NCBI GenBank assembly: GCA_027623325.1
Contig: JAQBXY010000006.1
Span: 1 to 64,000, forward strand
DNA length: 64,000 nt
Origin: Gemmatimonadota bacterium
Lineage (GTDB): Bacteria > Gemmatimonadota > Gemmatimonadetes > Longimicrobiales > Gaopeijiaceae
Direction: 5' to 3'
The notes beneath the pieces were generated by a model that ran no database searches, was not told the origin of the DNA, and saw nothing but the letters and a program-made list of their open reading frames with translations. A program made the translations under genes and the position numbers. Below, piece by piece: positions 1-9,028 of the stretch; positions within the stretch are counted from its first letter, which is position 1, and each line of letters begins with the position of its first letter.

Positions 1-638
1 TGGCCTGAGTACGAGGCAGGCCTTCGGCGTCGTGGCGACGTGACCGTGTGGCTTTCGGATGAGGCGCTCGATGCCTGGCGGGCTCCGGCCAGCGGCAAGC
101 CCGGTGGCCAGCGTACGTACGCGAACATCGCGATCGAGGCCGCATTGACGATCCGCATGGTCTTCCGTCTTCCACTTCGCCAGACCGAGGGCTTCCTGCG
201 GTCGTTGGCCCAGCTACTCGAGTAAGATCTCCCGATCCCTGATCACACCACGTTGTCTCGGCGGCTCAAGAAGCTCGGCCAGGTTCGATCTCGGAGACTC
301 GCCACGGATCGACCGAGCGCAGCGAGGGACGAGCGGTGAGAGTGCTCATCCCACCCGGTCGCGATGCACGACTCAGCCAGCAGCCTTCGGCCGCGCTGAC
401 AGAAAGAGATCGCAACATTCACTCGATCGGAGAACTCGGACGGCGCGAATGGCACACGTCCTCAGGCTACAGCAAGCGCAGCATGGTCGAGAACACGATG
501 TACCGATACAAGACGAGCCTCGGTCGAAGTCTGCGAAGTCGAACGTTCGACGGACAACGAGTTGAGGTGAGGTTGGCGAGCGAAATTCTCAATACGATGA
601 CCCGGCTCGGGATGCCCGACAGCCACCGCATCGAGTGA
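1..638 (+). pseudogene. IS5-type transposase remnant with internal deletion
   Basis: Reading frame 1 is open from the first base and resembles the N-terminus of IS5-group DDE transposases: the run GDVTVWLSDEAL, then APASGKPGGQ, then LPLRQTEGFL. It meets a TAA at 223-225 exactly where the family has a Leu codon. The same frame then continues with DLPIPDHTTLSRR, so this is a nonsense mutation. After about 330 the catalytic middle is missing. From about 399 to 638 the C-terminal part reappears (RDRNIHSIGELGRREW, then MYRYKTSLG, then LGMPDSHRIE). The element therefore has a stop, an internal deletion and a frame change and cannot be active by itself. The true start lies at or beyond the window edge. 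I saw no terminal inverted repeat. The family assignment comes from recognised motif order. Confidence 0.75.
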
Positions 639-838
639 TCTCCGCTTAGCGGACGGGGAAGCTGTCCTCAGCTCTGAGCCATGCACCAACGCCCCGGATC
701 GCTACAGTCTCACGGTGCATCCGCAGCCGTCGGCTGTCTGACGGGCGGTTCCGCTCCTACCTTGCCCTCCAGCCCCGACGTCGTGGGCACCCGCAGGCCA
801 GAACGCTGGCTGCCAGTACCGAGGGGGGAGCGCACACC

Positions 839-1714
839 GTGACTGATGTGGATTCAGCAGCCGTGACGGACAACGAAGCAGAAACCACGACCGGCCCGAC
901 CGGCGACCGGGCCCGGAAGGTGGACGACCGCTTCGCCAACCGGATCGTCATCGCCGTTCCGGACCGGCACAACCCGAAGCTCCGGTCCATCATGGAGCGG
1001 GTCAACGAGGACGACGACCTGTACGCCCTGTGGCTGGCCGCGAACGTCAACGCGGTCGAGCGGCTGCATATGACCGATCACGGTCCCGTTCACGTGAAGA
1101 TCGTGATGAACATCGCGGTGCGCATGCTCCGGATCCTCATCGATGCCGGGGTCGAACCGGGCGTCGTGCGCGACTATGCGATGGAGCCCCAGGATGCCGA
1201 AGTCGTGGTCGCGCTGGCAGCCCTGCTGCACGATGTCGGCATGTCGATCCACCGGGCGGACCACGAGGCGTTTTCGCTGTTCATCGCCGAGCAGAAGCTC
1301 CGCGAACTGCTCGCGGGACTGTACCCGACGCGAGAGGAGACCATCATCCGGTCCGATGTCCTCCACGCCATCATCTCCCACCGTTCTGGAGGCAAACCGT
1401 TCACGCTCGAGGCCGGGGTCGTGCGCATCGCGGATGCCCTGGACATGGCGAAGGGCCGCTCCCGCATCCCCTTCGAGGCGGGCTCCGTCTCGATTCATTC
1501 GATCAGCGCCGCAGCCATCGAGTCGGTATCGATCGAGCGCGGTGAGACCAAGCCCATCCGGGTCAGGATCGAACTCACCAACTCCGCCGGCGTCTTTCAG
1601 ATCGACCAGCTCCTCCGCGAGAAGATGAAGGGGAGCGGCCTCGAACCCCACGTCGAGATCCACGCCTCCGTCGCGGAAGGCGAAAAGCGCCTTCTGACGG
1701 ACTTCCGCCTGTAG
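839..1714 (+). CDS. HD-superfamily metal-dependent phosphohydrolase
   Basis: This 291-residue cytoplasmic protein resembles the COG3294-type HD phosphohydrolases. Metal-binding candidates are DHGPVH (residues 80-85), the HD pair in LLHDVG (131-132), a histidine in LHAIISH (about 176-181) and the Asp in RIADALD (199-202). HD proteins hydrolyse phosphoester bonds of nucleotides or similar substrates with a divalent metal; the substrate cannot be read from sequence. Residues 1-30 are acidic and look disordered. The C-terminal third (about 210-291) looks like a separate small alpha/beta region. The GTG start is favoured by a purine-rich GAGGGGGGAG run 8 bases upstream. It stands alone after the transposase remnant, so context gives no further hint. 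Confidence 0.8.
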   Translation: MTDVDSAAVTDNEAETTTGPTGDRARKVDDRFANRIVIAVPDRHNPKLRSIMERVNEDDDLYALWLAANVNAVERLHMTDHGPVHVKIVMNIAVRMLRILIDAGVEPGVVRDYAMEPQDAEVVVALAALLHDVGMSIHRADHEAFSLFIAEQKLRELLAGLYPTREETIIRSDVLHAIISHRSGGKPFTLEAGVVRIADALDMAKGRSRIPFEAGSVSIHSISAAAIESVSIERGETKPIRVRIELTNSAGVFQIDQLLREKMKGSGLEPHVEIHASVAEGEKRLLTDFRL

Positions 1715-1929
1715 GGCGGTGCATCGAGGGGGCGATTGCGGGAGCGGAGATCCACCGCAAGGTTGAGCCAGTCAGCCTCGTGCCTCTCCGCGAGCATCGA
1801 CCGTCTGACCGGGTTCATCCCGAGGGGGCGAATCAGGTGCGGATAGGAAGTCCAACCGCGCACAGGTGCGGGAAGGCAACTGAATGTGCAGTAGAAGGGC
1901 GAGACGATACCTCTACCCGCGAGCCGTCC

Positions 1930-3729
1930 GTGTCCCACTCCGCAAAGTCACGCATCGTTCGCCGTTCCAGGTCCTCCCTGCTCGTTGCGCTGCTGATCTG
2001 GGGCTGCAGCAAGACGGTCGTAGCGCCAGACCCCGATCCGGAGACGGGCTCGATCGCGGTATCCGTTGCGACGACGGGAGGTCCGGTCGACCCCGATGGC
2101 TACAGCGCCACGGTCGGATCGACGCAGCAGGCCCTGCCCCTCAATGGCAGTGTCACATTCACGGGCGTCGCGGTGGGGTCGGCGTCAGTGACCCTCGGTG
2201 GCCTGGCGTCCAACTGCACCGTAACCGGAGCCAACCCTCAGTCCGCAACGGTGACGGCGAACGCCACGACGACAGTGACCTTCTCTTTTGCGTGCGCCCG
2301 CATTTCGGGCCCGATGACACTCCTCGCGACCGACCGTGAAGGCACGGTCTACGTCATCGACGAAACGACCGGGGAGGCGACGACTCTGTTCGTTCCCACG
2401 ACCGCCAGTGCCGGGGGAGATCAGGTCGCGATCGGGGTAATCAGCTCCATGGCCTACTCTTGGACCACCGAGGGCTGGTGGCTCGGCTTCGGTGGACGGA
2501 GCGTGTGCTTCGGATGCCTCCACACGCTCGACCCGGCGACGGGCAGGTCAACCCTACTCTCCGACCCGAGCCCCACGATTCGTGCCGTGGCCGGTCTGGC
2601 GGTGCACCCGACCACGGGCAAGATCTGCACGACAGAGGCGGACGGGAGCGACGGGCTCTTCGAGTTGAATGCAGTGACCGGAGCGCTTTCGACGGTGGCC
2701 CCGATCGCCGGGGAGCCCAGCAGCGCAAAGGGCCTGACGTTCTCGAACGCCGGCCTGCTCTACATCGGCGGCGACGACAAGCTCCTGACGTTCGACATCG
2801 CAAACGGGGTCGCGACGAATCTCGGCGTTCCCGTCATGACTGGCTTCCCTGCGGGTGTAACGCGGTCCTCACTACTCTCGATGACGACCCGTGAAAGCGA
2901 CGGCGTCATCTTCGCCATCACCCGTACAGGCCGGTCCGACCCGGCCTTCCTCGCGACCGTCAACCCCACCACCGGGGAGCTGACGTACGTCGGAGAAAGG
3001 CCAGAACTCCTGGACGGGCTCGCGTTCATCCCGACTCGCTTCATTGAGCAGGTAGCTCCGTCCGATGCGTCTCGAATCGCGTTCTCCAGCAACCGTGCCG
3101 GGAACTGGGACGTGTTCACCATGGACCCGCACGGAGGCAACCTCATCCAGGTCACCGACGACGCTGCGTTGGACGCGAGCCCCACGATCTCCCCGGATCG
3201 CACGAAGGTCATCTTCGCTTCAGACCGAGACGGCAACTCAGAGCTGTACGTGAAGAACTCCGACGGGTCGGGAGTAGCGACCCGCCTCACGATCACCCCC
3301 GACGCGGAATGGGACGCGAACTACTCGCCGAACGGCTCACGGATCGCGTTCACATTCGAGCCGGTCGGGTCGGCAAATTGGGACCTCTACTCGATGGCCA
3401 CGAACGGATCGGACCTCGTACAGCTGACCGACACCCCCGAGTGGGACGCCAACCCCGATTGGTCACCGGACGGGTTGCGAATCGCCTTCGAATCCCGCAT
3501 GGGCGGAGGCGATTGGGAGATCTATACATCGGACGCGACCACACTTGGCGTGCCGCTCCGCTTGACCCAGAACCAGGGCGTCAATGCCGATGCCGAACTG
3601 GTCGCCCGATGGGACCAAGATCGTCTTCGCTCGAGGCCGCGACGGGGGTCGAACCGGCGACGACGAGATCTACATCATGAATGCGAACGGGACCGACATC
3701 CGGCCCATCAGCAACCATGCGGCCAATGA
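1930..3729 (+). CDS. PD40/TolB-like beta-propeller lipoprotein, C-terminus frameshifted
   Basis: Starting from GTG 1930 the product has an n-region rich in Arg, a hydrophobic stretch and a lipobox LIWGC, so it is probably an outer-membrane or periplasmic lipoprotein. An Ig-like/PEGA-like stretch follows, with repeated Thr-rich strands and one Cys pair, then a propeller. The second half has at least four PD40 blades of the type SRIAFSSNRAGNWDVFTMD, as in TolB-type proteins and dipeptidyl-peptidase IV propellers. Near 3596 the frame is lost. Reading one base later gives a perfect continuation (NWSPDGTKIVFA, then DDEIYIMNANGTD, ending NDDEIDWR and TAG at 3749-3751), whereas the nominal frame gives Arg-rich nonsense to 3729. 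This is either a recent frameshift or a sequencing error. A longer start at 1780 is possible but would bury the signal peptide. Confidence 0.75.
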   Translation: MSHSAKSRIVRRSRSSLLVALLIWGCSKTVVAPDPDPETGSIAVSVATTGGPVDPDGYSATVGSTQQALPLNGSVTFTGVAVGSASVTLGGLASNCTVTGANPQSATVTANATTTVTFSFACARISGPMTLLATDREGTVYVIDETTGEATTLFVPTTASAGGDQVAIGVISSMAYSWTTEGWWLGFGGRSVCFGCLHTLDPATGRSTLLSDPSPTIRAVAGLAVHPTTGKICTTEADGSDGLFELNAVTGALSTVAPIAGEPSSAKGLTFSNAGLLYIGGDDKLLTFDIANGVATNLGVPVMTGFPAGVTRSSLLSMTTRESDGVIFAITRTGRSDPAFLATVNPTTGELTYVGERPELLDGLAFIPTRFIEQVAPSDASRIAFSSNRAGNWDVFTMDPHGGNLIQVTDDAALDASPTISPDRTKVIFASDRDGNSELYVKNSDGSGVATRLTITPDAEWDANYSPNGSRIAFTFEPVGSANWDLYSMATNGSDLVQLTDTPEWDANPDWSPDGLRIAFESRMGGGDWEIYTSDATTLGVPLRLTQNQGVNADAELVARWDQDRLRSRPRRGSNRRRRDLHHECERDRHPAHQQPCGQ

Positions 3730-3758
3730 CGACGAGATCGACTGGCGGTAGCCGATCC

Positions 3759-4496
3759 ATGAAGCGACCTCGCTCGCCGAGTCGGCGTGACCGGGCCTCC
3801 CTGAAGGCATTCCTGGGTCGCTCCGAGCGGCCCGAAGACATGTTGTCGTATGGCGAAATGCATGGATTCCTGTTCACGATCGCCAGCGCGCCAGAGCTCG
3901 TACCTCCGTCCGAGTGGTTCCACGAAGTCTTCGGTAGCGAAGAGCCCGGCTTCGCGGACCAAGACGAAGCCCAGCGCATATTCACGGCGGTGACGGGTGT
4001 CTACAACGACATCGTCCACCAGGTGCTCTCGGGGACCGCCGACCTACCCGCCGACTGTGCCCTCCGCAGAGACGTGATGGCGAATTTCGACGACGACGCG
4101 CCAGTGGCGGCCTGGTGCCGAGGCTTCAGGCACGGGCACTTCTGGCTGGAGGAGAGCTGGAACGAGCTACTTCCCGAAGAGATGCAGGACGAGCTCGCCG
4201 CCATCGTCTTCTCGTTGGCGTTCTTCAGCGAGAAGTCCATTGCGACAGCGGTGATCGAGGACGCGACTGCCCCCGACGCGTCCGTGGAAAGACTTGCCGA
4301 GGGCCTGCGAGCGGAGTTTCCACAGACGATGAAAGCCTACGCTCGCCTGGGAAGGATCCTCTACGAGGCGGGTCTCGCGGAGGAAGAGGAAGGACTCGTG
4401 CCGTCGACGGTGGAGGTGGTCCTTGGCCGAAACGACCCATGTCTTTGCGGCAGCGGCCGAAAGTTCAAGAAATGCTGCGGGCGGAGCGTGCACTGA
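3759..4496 (+). CDS. UPF0149 (YecA/YgfB-like) protein with C-terminal SEC-C zinc motif
   Basis: This 245-residue protein has the UPF0149 helical domain (about residues 20-185; landmark GEMHGFLFTIASAP, then WCRGFRHGHFW) and ends in a SEC-C motif, NDPCLCGSGRKFKKCCG. SEC-C motifs bind zinc, as in SecA and YecA, and are thought to help contact ribosomes or SecA-like partners. The ATG at 3759 is preferred because it lies only 7 bases after the repaired stop of the PD40 gene (3751) and removes an Arg/Thr-rich extension that overlaps that gene. The two may be co-transcribed, but no functional link is evident. The role of UPF0149 proteins is not settled. Confidence 0.85.
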   Translation: MKRPRSPSRRDRASLKAFLGRSERPEDMLSYGEMHGFLFTIASAPELVPPSEWFHEVFGSEEPGFADQDEAQRIFTAVTGVYNDIVHQVLSGTADLPADCALRRDVMANFDDDAPVAAWCRGFRHGHFWLEESWNELLPEEMQDELAAIVFSLAFFSEKSIATAVIEDATAPDASVERLAEGLRAEFPQTMKAYARLGRILYEAGLAEEEEGLVPSTVEVVLGRNDPCLCGSGRKFKKCCGRSVH

Positions 4497-4797
4497 GCAC
4501 ACCCCGCCCGTAGCCGCTACATCGGCGAGCGCAAATCGGAGTTCGGCGATAGCCGAAACAGGTTACGTCCGGCTCCTCGGCCTCGCACTCGAAACGCGGA
4601 TCGAAGTGGAAGCGATTGTCGCGCCCTGAGAAGGCCCGGCGCACGGAGAGCGTCAGCCCGACGACCGTGGTCGCGGCATCTTCGACGACGAACGGACAAG
4701 ACGAATACCGCCGTATCACAGTCCACTTTCGGCTTGACGATCAGCACTCCTCCTACTTCATTTTGTTTAACGACTTAATTTTGTTTAGGGGGTGGTG
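4497..4797. other. intergenic region with no convincing gene
   Basis: About 300 bases between the SEC-C gene and padR. Short open frames exist on the minus strand (4465-4719 and 4517-4747), but none has a recognisable domain, signal peptide or ribosome-binding site. The last 40 bases are distinctly AT-rich and hold the padR regulatory repeats described separately. Confidence 0.5.
4760..4787 (+). promoter_or_regulatory. ATTTTGTTTA direct repeat upstream of padR
   Basis: The 10-mer ATTTTGTTTA occurs at 4760-4769 and again at 4778-4787, 18 bases apart, in a local AT-rich island immediately before the padR start. PadR proteins commonly bind short repeats over their own promoter, so autoregulation is a reasonable inference. 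No good sigma-70 -35/-10 pair is visible across it. Confidence 0.45.
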
Positions 4798-5130
4798 ATG
4801 ACGAAGGGTGCACACTTGGGCGAGTTTGAGGAGATCGTCCTCCTGGCGGCAGCGCGGTCCGACGGATACGGATCTGCGATTCACGGTGAGATCCTCGCAA
4901 CGACCACCCGCGATGTTTCGATCCCGTCCGTGTATGTGACACTGACGAGGTTGGAGAAGAAGGGACTTGTCGAGTCGTCGGTCGCGATTTCGGGCGGTGA
5001 TCGCGGAGGACGCCCCATGAAGGTGTTCACAGTAACCGAGGCAGGGGTTCGCCAGCTTCAGGCGTCGAGAATGCTGAAGGCCCGGTTATGGGAGGGACTC
5101 GAATTCGACCCTCTCGCGGCGGAGGAATGA
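4798..5130 (+). CDS. PadR-family transcriptional regulator
   Basis: This small (110-residue) winged-helix repressor has a typical PadR layout: LGEFEEIVLLA start helix, SIPSVYVTLTRLEKKGLV recognition helix and wing with GGRPMKVFTVTEAG. GTG codons at 4792 and 4795 precede the ATG at 4798. The ATG is chosen because TAGGGGG lies 7 bases upstream of it. The stop is one base before the ADOP permease start, and GGAGG inside the padR end serves as that gene's ribosome-binding site. PadR-ADOP pairs of this kind are common in Acidobacteriota and Gemmatimonadota, where the regulator probably controls the neighbouring permease in response to an unknown ligand. Confidence 0.9.
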   Translation: MTKGAHLGEFEEIVLLAAARSDGYGSAIHGEILATTTRDVSIPSVYVTLTRLEKKGLVESSVAISGGDRGGRPMKVFTVTEAGVRQLQASRMLKARLWEGLEFDPLAAEE

Positions 5131-5131
5131 C

Positions 5132-7828
5132 ATGGTCCGTCCACCTCCGTTGGCTGTGCGGCTCCTTGAATGGCGCGTACCCGAGCAGGTCAGGACTTAC
5201 CTACTCGGAGATCTAGAAGAGACGTTCCGGAGCAAAGCGAACGAGTCGCCCATCCGTGCCAGCCTCTGGTATTGGAGGCAGGCTCTTTCCGCGCTCTTCG
5301 CTCCGCTTCCTGGCACTGTAGGGGTTGAGCGTGGTGGTCCGAATCCCGGTTTGTTGAGAGACACACGACACGCCATTCGCGCGCTGAAGCGACATCCCAC
5401 TCAGAGCCTCGCCGCCGTTCTGACCCTGGGCTTGGGTGTCGGCGTCGTGGGCACGGCATTCAGCATCTTGTGGGGCACCGTGCTGGCCGGGCTCCCCTTC
5501 GAAGATCCCGACCGCCTCGTTCACTTCGAGCGGGCGGCGTTGGAAGACGGCCGGAATTCTCTTGCGGTGACTCCGCACGACTACGTGGCATGGTCGGATG
5601 CACAGCGCTCGTTCGAAGCGTTGGGTGCCTATGTCGAGGCCACCGCCTTGATGTCGAACGATCAGGCCCCTCCCGATCGGTACGTCGGTGTGAGGATGTC
5701 GGCCAGCTCGTTCGAACTCCTGCGTGTGCAACCCGCATTGGGGCGTGGATTCTCTCAGGAGGACGAAAGCCCCGGCGCACCTCAGGTCATCCTTCTCAGC
5801 GATCGCCTGTGGCGGAGTCGTTTCGCCGCTGACGCGGGCGTGGTGGGGAGAACAGTCGACATCAATGGACTCCCGACCACTGTCGTCGGTGTGATGCCGG
5901 AGCGATTCGGTTTCCCCATTGCGGAGGAGTTTTGGCTCCCGCTCCGTCTCGATTTCTCTACGATCGAACGTGGCTCGGGCCGCCTAGACGTCTTCGGCCG
6001 GCTGGCCGGTGATCAGGAGCTGGCCTCGGCACACGACGAATTCTCGAGGATCACAGGAGCGTTGGCTGAGGCGTATCCAGAGACCAACCGAGGCATCACG
6101 GCTCAGCTCCGCAGTTTCTCAGATGAGTACGTGGGCGACGAATTCGCCAACACCGTATATCGACTTGTCGCAGGTGCACTCTTGGTCCTGCTGATCTGCT
6201 GCGCCAACGTGGCCAATCTGTTGCTCATTCGGGGTGTCCGACGTAGGCGAGAACTCGCCGTGCGCATGTCTCTCGGAGCGACCCATGGCCTGATCGTGCG
6301 CCAGCTCCTTACCGAGTCGTTTGTCCTGGCAGCGCTTGGAGGATTGATCGGCATCGGGGTAGCGAGCCTGGGCGTGAGTTGGTTCAATCGAGTTGGGACT
6401 CAGGCCGGTGTGTTCGACCTGCCGCACGGCTCGGACTCGCTCTTCTGGTGGGACGTGTCGTTGGACGGACCGGTGATGCTGGCGGTCCTCGCGGCCGCGG
6501 CCCTCACCGCTGTGCTCGCAGGTGCCGCACCCTCGATGAGGATCGCTCGCTCCACTCACCTGCTACGAGGCGGGCGGGCAGGCAATGCTCTGGCCGGTGG
6601 CGGCCGAGTGACCTCCGCTCTAGTTGTCGTTCAGCTCACGCTGACCGGCGCCCTGACAGTTGCCGCTGCGTTCGTCGCGAAGAGTGTGTGGAACGTTGCG
6701 GGAGCAGACGCCGGATTCGCGACAGAGGCGGTTGTGGTCACACGAGTCGATCTGCCGGTCGGTCGCTACGGAGGGAACGGTTCCGGGGATCACTCGGCGA
6801 GACTGCGCTTCGTCAGTGTGTTGCTCGACGAACTCGATGCAGATCCTGCTGTGGTTGCCGCGGCCGTCACGTCCGATGTGCCTACGGATCTCCCGATCAC
6901 GCAGGACTTCCGGATCGATGGGGACGGGGTTGGTCCCGACGTCGAGCGCGAAGTGGGTGTCGTATCTGTGACGGCGTCCTACTTCGATGTCTTCGGGGTC
7001 GATCCGACCGATGGTCGTGTGTTCGGGCCAGGGGATGGAGAAGGCGGGGCGCCGGTCACACTCGTGAACGAAACGTTCGCTCGGCTCTACCTGTCCGGTC
7101 GTAGCGCGGTTGGAAGTCGTGTGCGCCTTGGCCCGATCGACAGCGGGGAGCCATGGCGGACCGTTGTTGGTGTCGTCCCAGATCTTTGGGCGCGACCTGG
7201 GGAGCCTTTACGAGAAGCGGGCGTCTACGTTCCGCTTGAGCAGAGTGCTGGCACCGACCCGACGCTCACGCTTGGTGTTCTCGGCTTGAGGTATCCGACC
7301 GTCGCTGTACAACTATGCCCGGGAAGTGTGAACGTGTCTGATGTACTTCGGGCGGCCGTATACCGGGTAGACGGTGCCGTACCGGTTCGGCGCGTCCAGA
7401 CCATGTCGGACTTCGTGGGTCAGCGTATGGGGCGATACCAAGTGTGGGGGCGCTTCTATCTCTGTTTTTCGGCCCTCGCGCTGTTGCTCGTAGCCGTGGG
7501 CGTCTACGGAGTGCTCTCGTTCGGTGTGCTTACTCGTACCGGTGAGATCGGTGTCCGTCGTGCCCTTGGGGCTTCCCAGGGATCAGTGCAGCGAGAGATC
7601 CTCCGCGGCGCGGTGCGTCAACTTGGAATCGGGATCGCTGCGGGAGTAGCCCTCGGCGTGGTACTGGTCAGAGGGCTGACGAGCGTGCTCTACGGGGTGG
7701 AAACGAACGATATCAGCGTGTTCGTCGGCGCGGCGTTGTTGCTGGGCACGGTCGGGCTGCTCGCGAGTTGGTTACCCGCCCGGCGAGCTGCGCGGATCGA
7801 CCCGTTGGAAGCCATCCGCACCGAGTAG
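5132..7828 (+). CDS. ADOP-type ABC transporter permease (MacB/FtsX duplicated permease)
   Basis: The 898-residue membrane protein starts with a cytosolic permease-prefix domain (about 1-75). A first membrane helix and MacB-like periplasmic domain follow, then an FtsX permease domain (around residues 340-460, with LVLLICCANVANLLLIRGVRRRRELAVR). A second periplasmic domain and a second FtsX domain (about 770-898, with LLLVAVGVYGVLSFGVLTRTGEIGVRRALGAS) complete it, ending in the characteristic ARIDPLEAIRTE. Length and domain order match acidobacterial duplicated orphan permeases, which are MacB-like but usually lack an adjacent ATPase, as here. MacB relatives transduce ATP hydrolysis to the periplasm to move peptides, toxins or lipoproteins; the substrate here is unknown. 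It is translationally coupled to padR. Confidence 0.9.
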   Translation: MVRPPPLAVRLLEWRVPEQVRTYLLGDLEETFRSKANESPIRASLWYWRQALSALFAPLPGTVGVERGGPNPGLLRDTRHAIRALKRHPTQSLAAVLTLGLGVGVVGTAFSILWGTVLAGLPFEDPDRLVHFERAALEDGRNSLAVTPHDYVAWSDAQRSFEALGAYVEATALMSNDQAPPDRYVGVRMSASSFELLRVQPALGRGFSQEDESPGAPQVILLSDRLWRSRFAADAGVVGRTVDINGLPTTVVGVMPERFGFPIAEEFWLPLRLDFSTIERGSGRLDVFGRLAGDQELASAHDEFSRITGALAEAYPETNRGITAQLRSFSDEYVGDEFANTVYRLVAGALLVLLICCANVANLLLIRGVRRRRELAVRMSLGATHGLIVRQLLTESFVLAALGGLIGIGVASLGVSWFNRVGTQAGVFDLPHGSDSLFWWDVSLDGPVMLAVLAAAALTAVLAGAAPSMRIARSTHLLRGGRAGNALAGGGRVTSALVVVQLTLTGALTVAAAFVAKSVWNVAGADAGFATEAVVVTRVDLPVGRYGGNGSGDHSARLRFVSVLLDELDADPAVVAAAVTSDVPTDLPITQDFRIDGDGVGPDVEREVGVVSVTASYFDVFGVDPTDGRVFGPGDGEGGAPVTLVNETFARLYLSGRSAVGSRVRLGPIDSGEPWRTVVGVVPDLWARPGEPLREAGVYVPLEQSAGTDPTLTLGVLGLRYPTVAVQLCPGSVNVSDVLRAAVYRVDGAVPVRRVQTMSDFVGQRMGRYQVWGRFYLCFSALALLLVAVGVYGVLSFGVLTRTGEIGVRRALGASQGSVQREILRGAVRQLGIGIAAGVALGVVLVRGLTSVLYGVETNDISVFVGAALLLGTVGLLASWLPARRAARIDPLEAIRTE

Positions 7829-7875
7829 AGGAGTCGGCCCCGGGGCGGCTTGACCACCGCGGGGCTGGATTTCTC

Positions 7876-8082
7876 TTACCGCGGGTCGACCTCGGCCTCG
7901 CGTTCCGCGTCCGCGACGGCCTGCTGGCTCGTCGCGCTCACCTCGGCCAGCGCCGCCTCCGCCTCGCGAACCGCAGCCACCGCCTCGCGGTCGTCCAGCG
8001 TCATCAGGATGTCGCCCGCGGCCACGCGATCACCCTTGCGTACGCGCACGGACGTCGAACTTCCCGCCAAGGACGGTCCCAA
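7876..8082 (-). pseudogene. HlyD/RND membrane-fusion protein fragment
   Basis: A 68-codon minus-strand frame reads VRVRKGDRVAAGDILMTLDD, then AAVREAEAALAEVSA, and ends at a stop at 7876. This is the lipoyl-like hairpin and first coiled-coil segment of a membrane-fusion protein of an RND or ABC efflux pump. The family is normally 350-400 residues, so both the N-terminal anchor and most of the barrel domain are missing. It lies just downstream of the CarH-like gene and is probably decay debris. Confidence 0.6.
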
Positions 8083-8094
8083 AGCCGCTCGGTG

Positions 8095-9021
8095 TCAGCT
8101 TCTTCTCCCCCTGCAGTAGTCCCGCAGCCCTCCCAAACCATGTACGACATGGACGCCGGCAGGGAGCGAGTTCAAGAGTGAGGAGGCGCGCCCTCCGACC
8201 ACCACATCGATGGATGTGTTCAACCCAGCTCTGATCTCTCGGATCGCCTGCCCGGTTTCAGACACCGTGTCGATGTTCACCGTGCTGATCGCCACCGCTG
8301 CTGCTCCAACCGATTCAGCCGCCGCCGCGATCTCCGCCGCCGGCAGGTCGATACCTAAATAGGTCACTACCCAACCCTCCAGGATCGCAACGGTGGAGAC
8401 GAGTCGCGCTCCAAGACCGTGGCGCTCTCCCTGGACGGTCGCCACAACCAGCCTGAGGCCTCCCTCCACCCGCGACGGCTCCGCCAGTCGCTCCAGAACC
8501 CTCTCAGTAACTGCGCTCGCGAGATGCTCCTGGGCGGGGGTCGAATCACCAGTCACCCAGGTGCTACCTACTCGAACCAGGAACGGCGCGACGACCTCGT
8601 CGAGAAACGTGTCGGCACCCAAGGTGAGCGCGGAGTGCCACAGCACGCGCTCCATGGCTAGCCCGTCCAAACTCAAGGTGGCCGTGAAGGCCTCATCTAC
8701 ACATCGAGAGGGAGCTCGCCCAGCCGCGGCACCGAAGGGAGATGCTGCCGCCGAGGCCCGATCCTCTCGAACCAGGTCGGTCACCTCTCGCTCTGACAGC
8801 GCTGCGACCATGCTGATGGGCCTCCCGGCCTCCGTCAGCCTTCTGAGGACAGTCAGTCGTTCGAGGTCGTGGTCCGAGTAGAGACGCTGTCCCGCGTCCG
8901 AACGCCCCGGCTTCACGGCATCGTAACGGCGCTCCCAGGCGCGAAGCGTCGCCGGGGTCAGCCCCGTGCGCTGGGAGACGACCCGAATTGGGTGCCGGGG
9001 CGTGGTGTCGGTGTTGTTCAT
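8095..9021 (-). CDS. MerR/B12-binding regulator, CarH/LitR-type photoreceptor
   Basis: This 308-residue protein has an N-terminal MerR winged helix (residues 12-78; VSQRTGLTPATLRAWERRY), a four-helix bundle (about 105-185) and a cobalamin-binding Rossmann domain (188-300). Known CarH features are present: Trp155 followed nine residues later by Glu165-His166 (the W-x9-EH motif of the adenosylcobalamin pocket), the lower-ligand motif ERHGLG with His201, then ISTVN and VVGG. CarH binds operators as a dark tetramer with adenosylcobalamin and is released by light. The residue after Trp155, His132 in Thermus CarH, is Val here. ATG 9021 is chosen because the longer TTG start at 9057 falls inside a -35 box. 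The divergent lipid operon is its likely target. Confidence 0.85.
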   Translation of the reverse strand: MNNTDTTPRHPIRVVSQRTGLTPATLRAWERRYDAVKPGRSDAGQRLYSDHDLERLTVLRRLTEAGRPISMVAALSEREVTDLVREDRASAAASPFGAAAGRAPSRCVDEAFTATLSLDGLAMERVLWHSALTLGADTFLDEVVAPFLVRVGSTWVTGDSTPAQEHLASAVTERVLERLAEPSRVEGGLRLVVATVQGERHGLGARLVSTVAILEGWVVTYLGIDLPAAEIAAAAESVGAAAVAISTVNIDTVSETGQAIREIRAGLNTSIDVVVGGRASSLLNSLPAGVHVVHGLGGLRDYCRGRRS

Positions 9022-9028
9022 GACCGCA

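Noticed and set aside
4762-4783. Bacteroidetes-type promoter (TTTG and TAATTTTG)
   Set aside because: The boxes are only about 10 bases apart instead of around 20, and gene content does not suggest Bacteroidetes.
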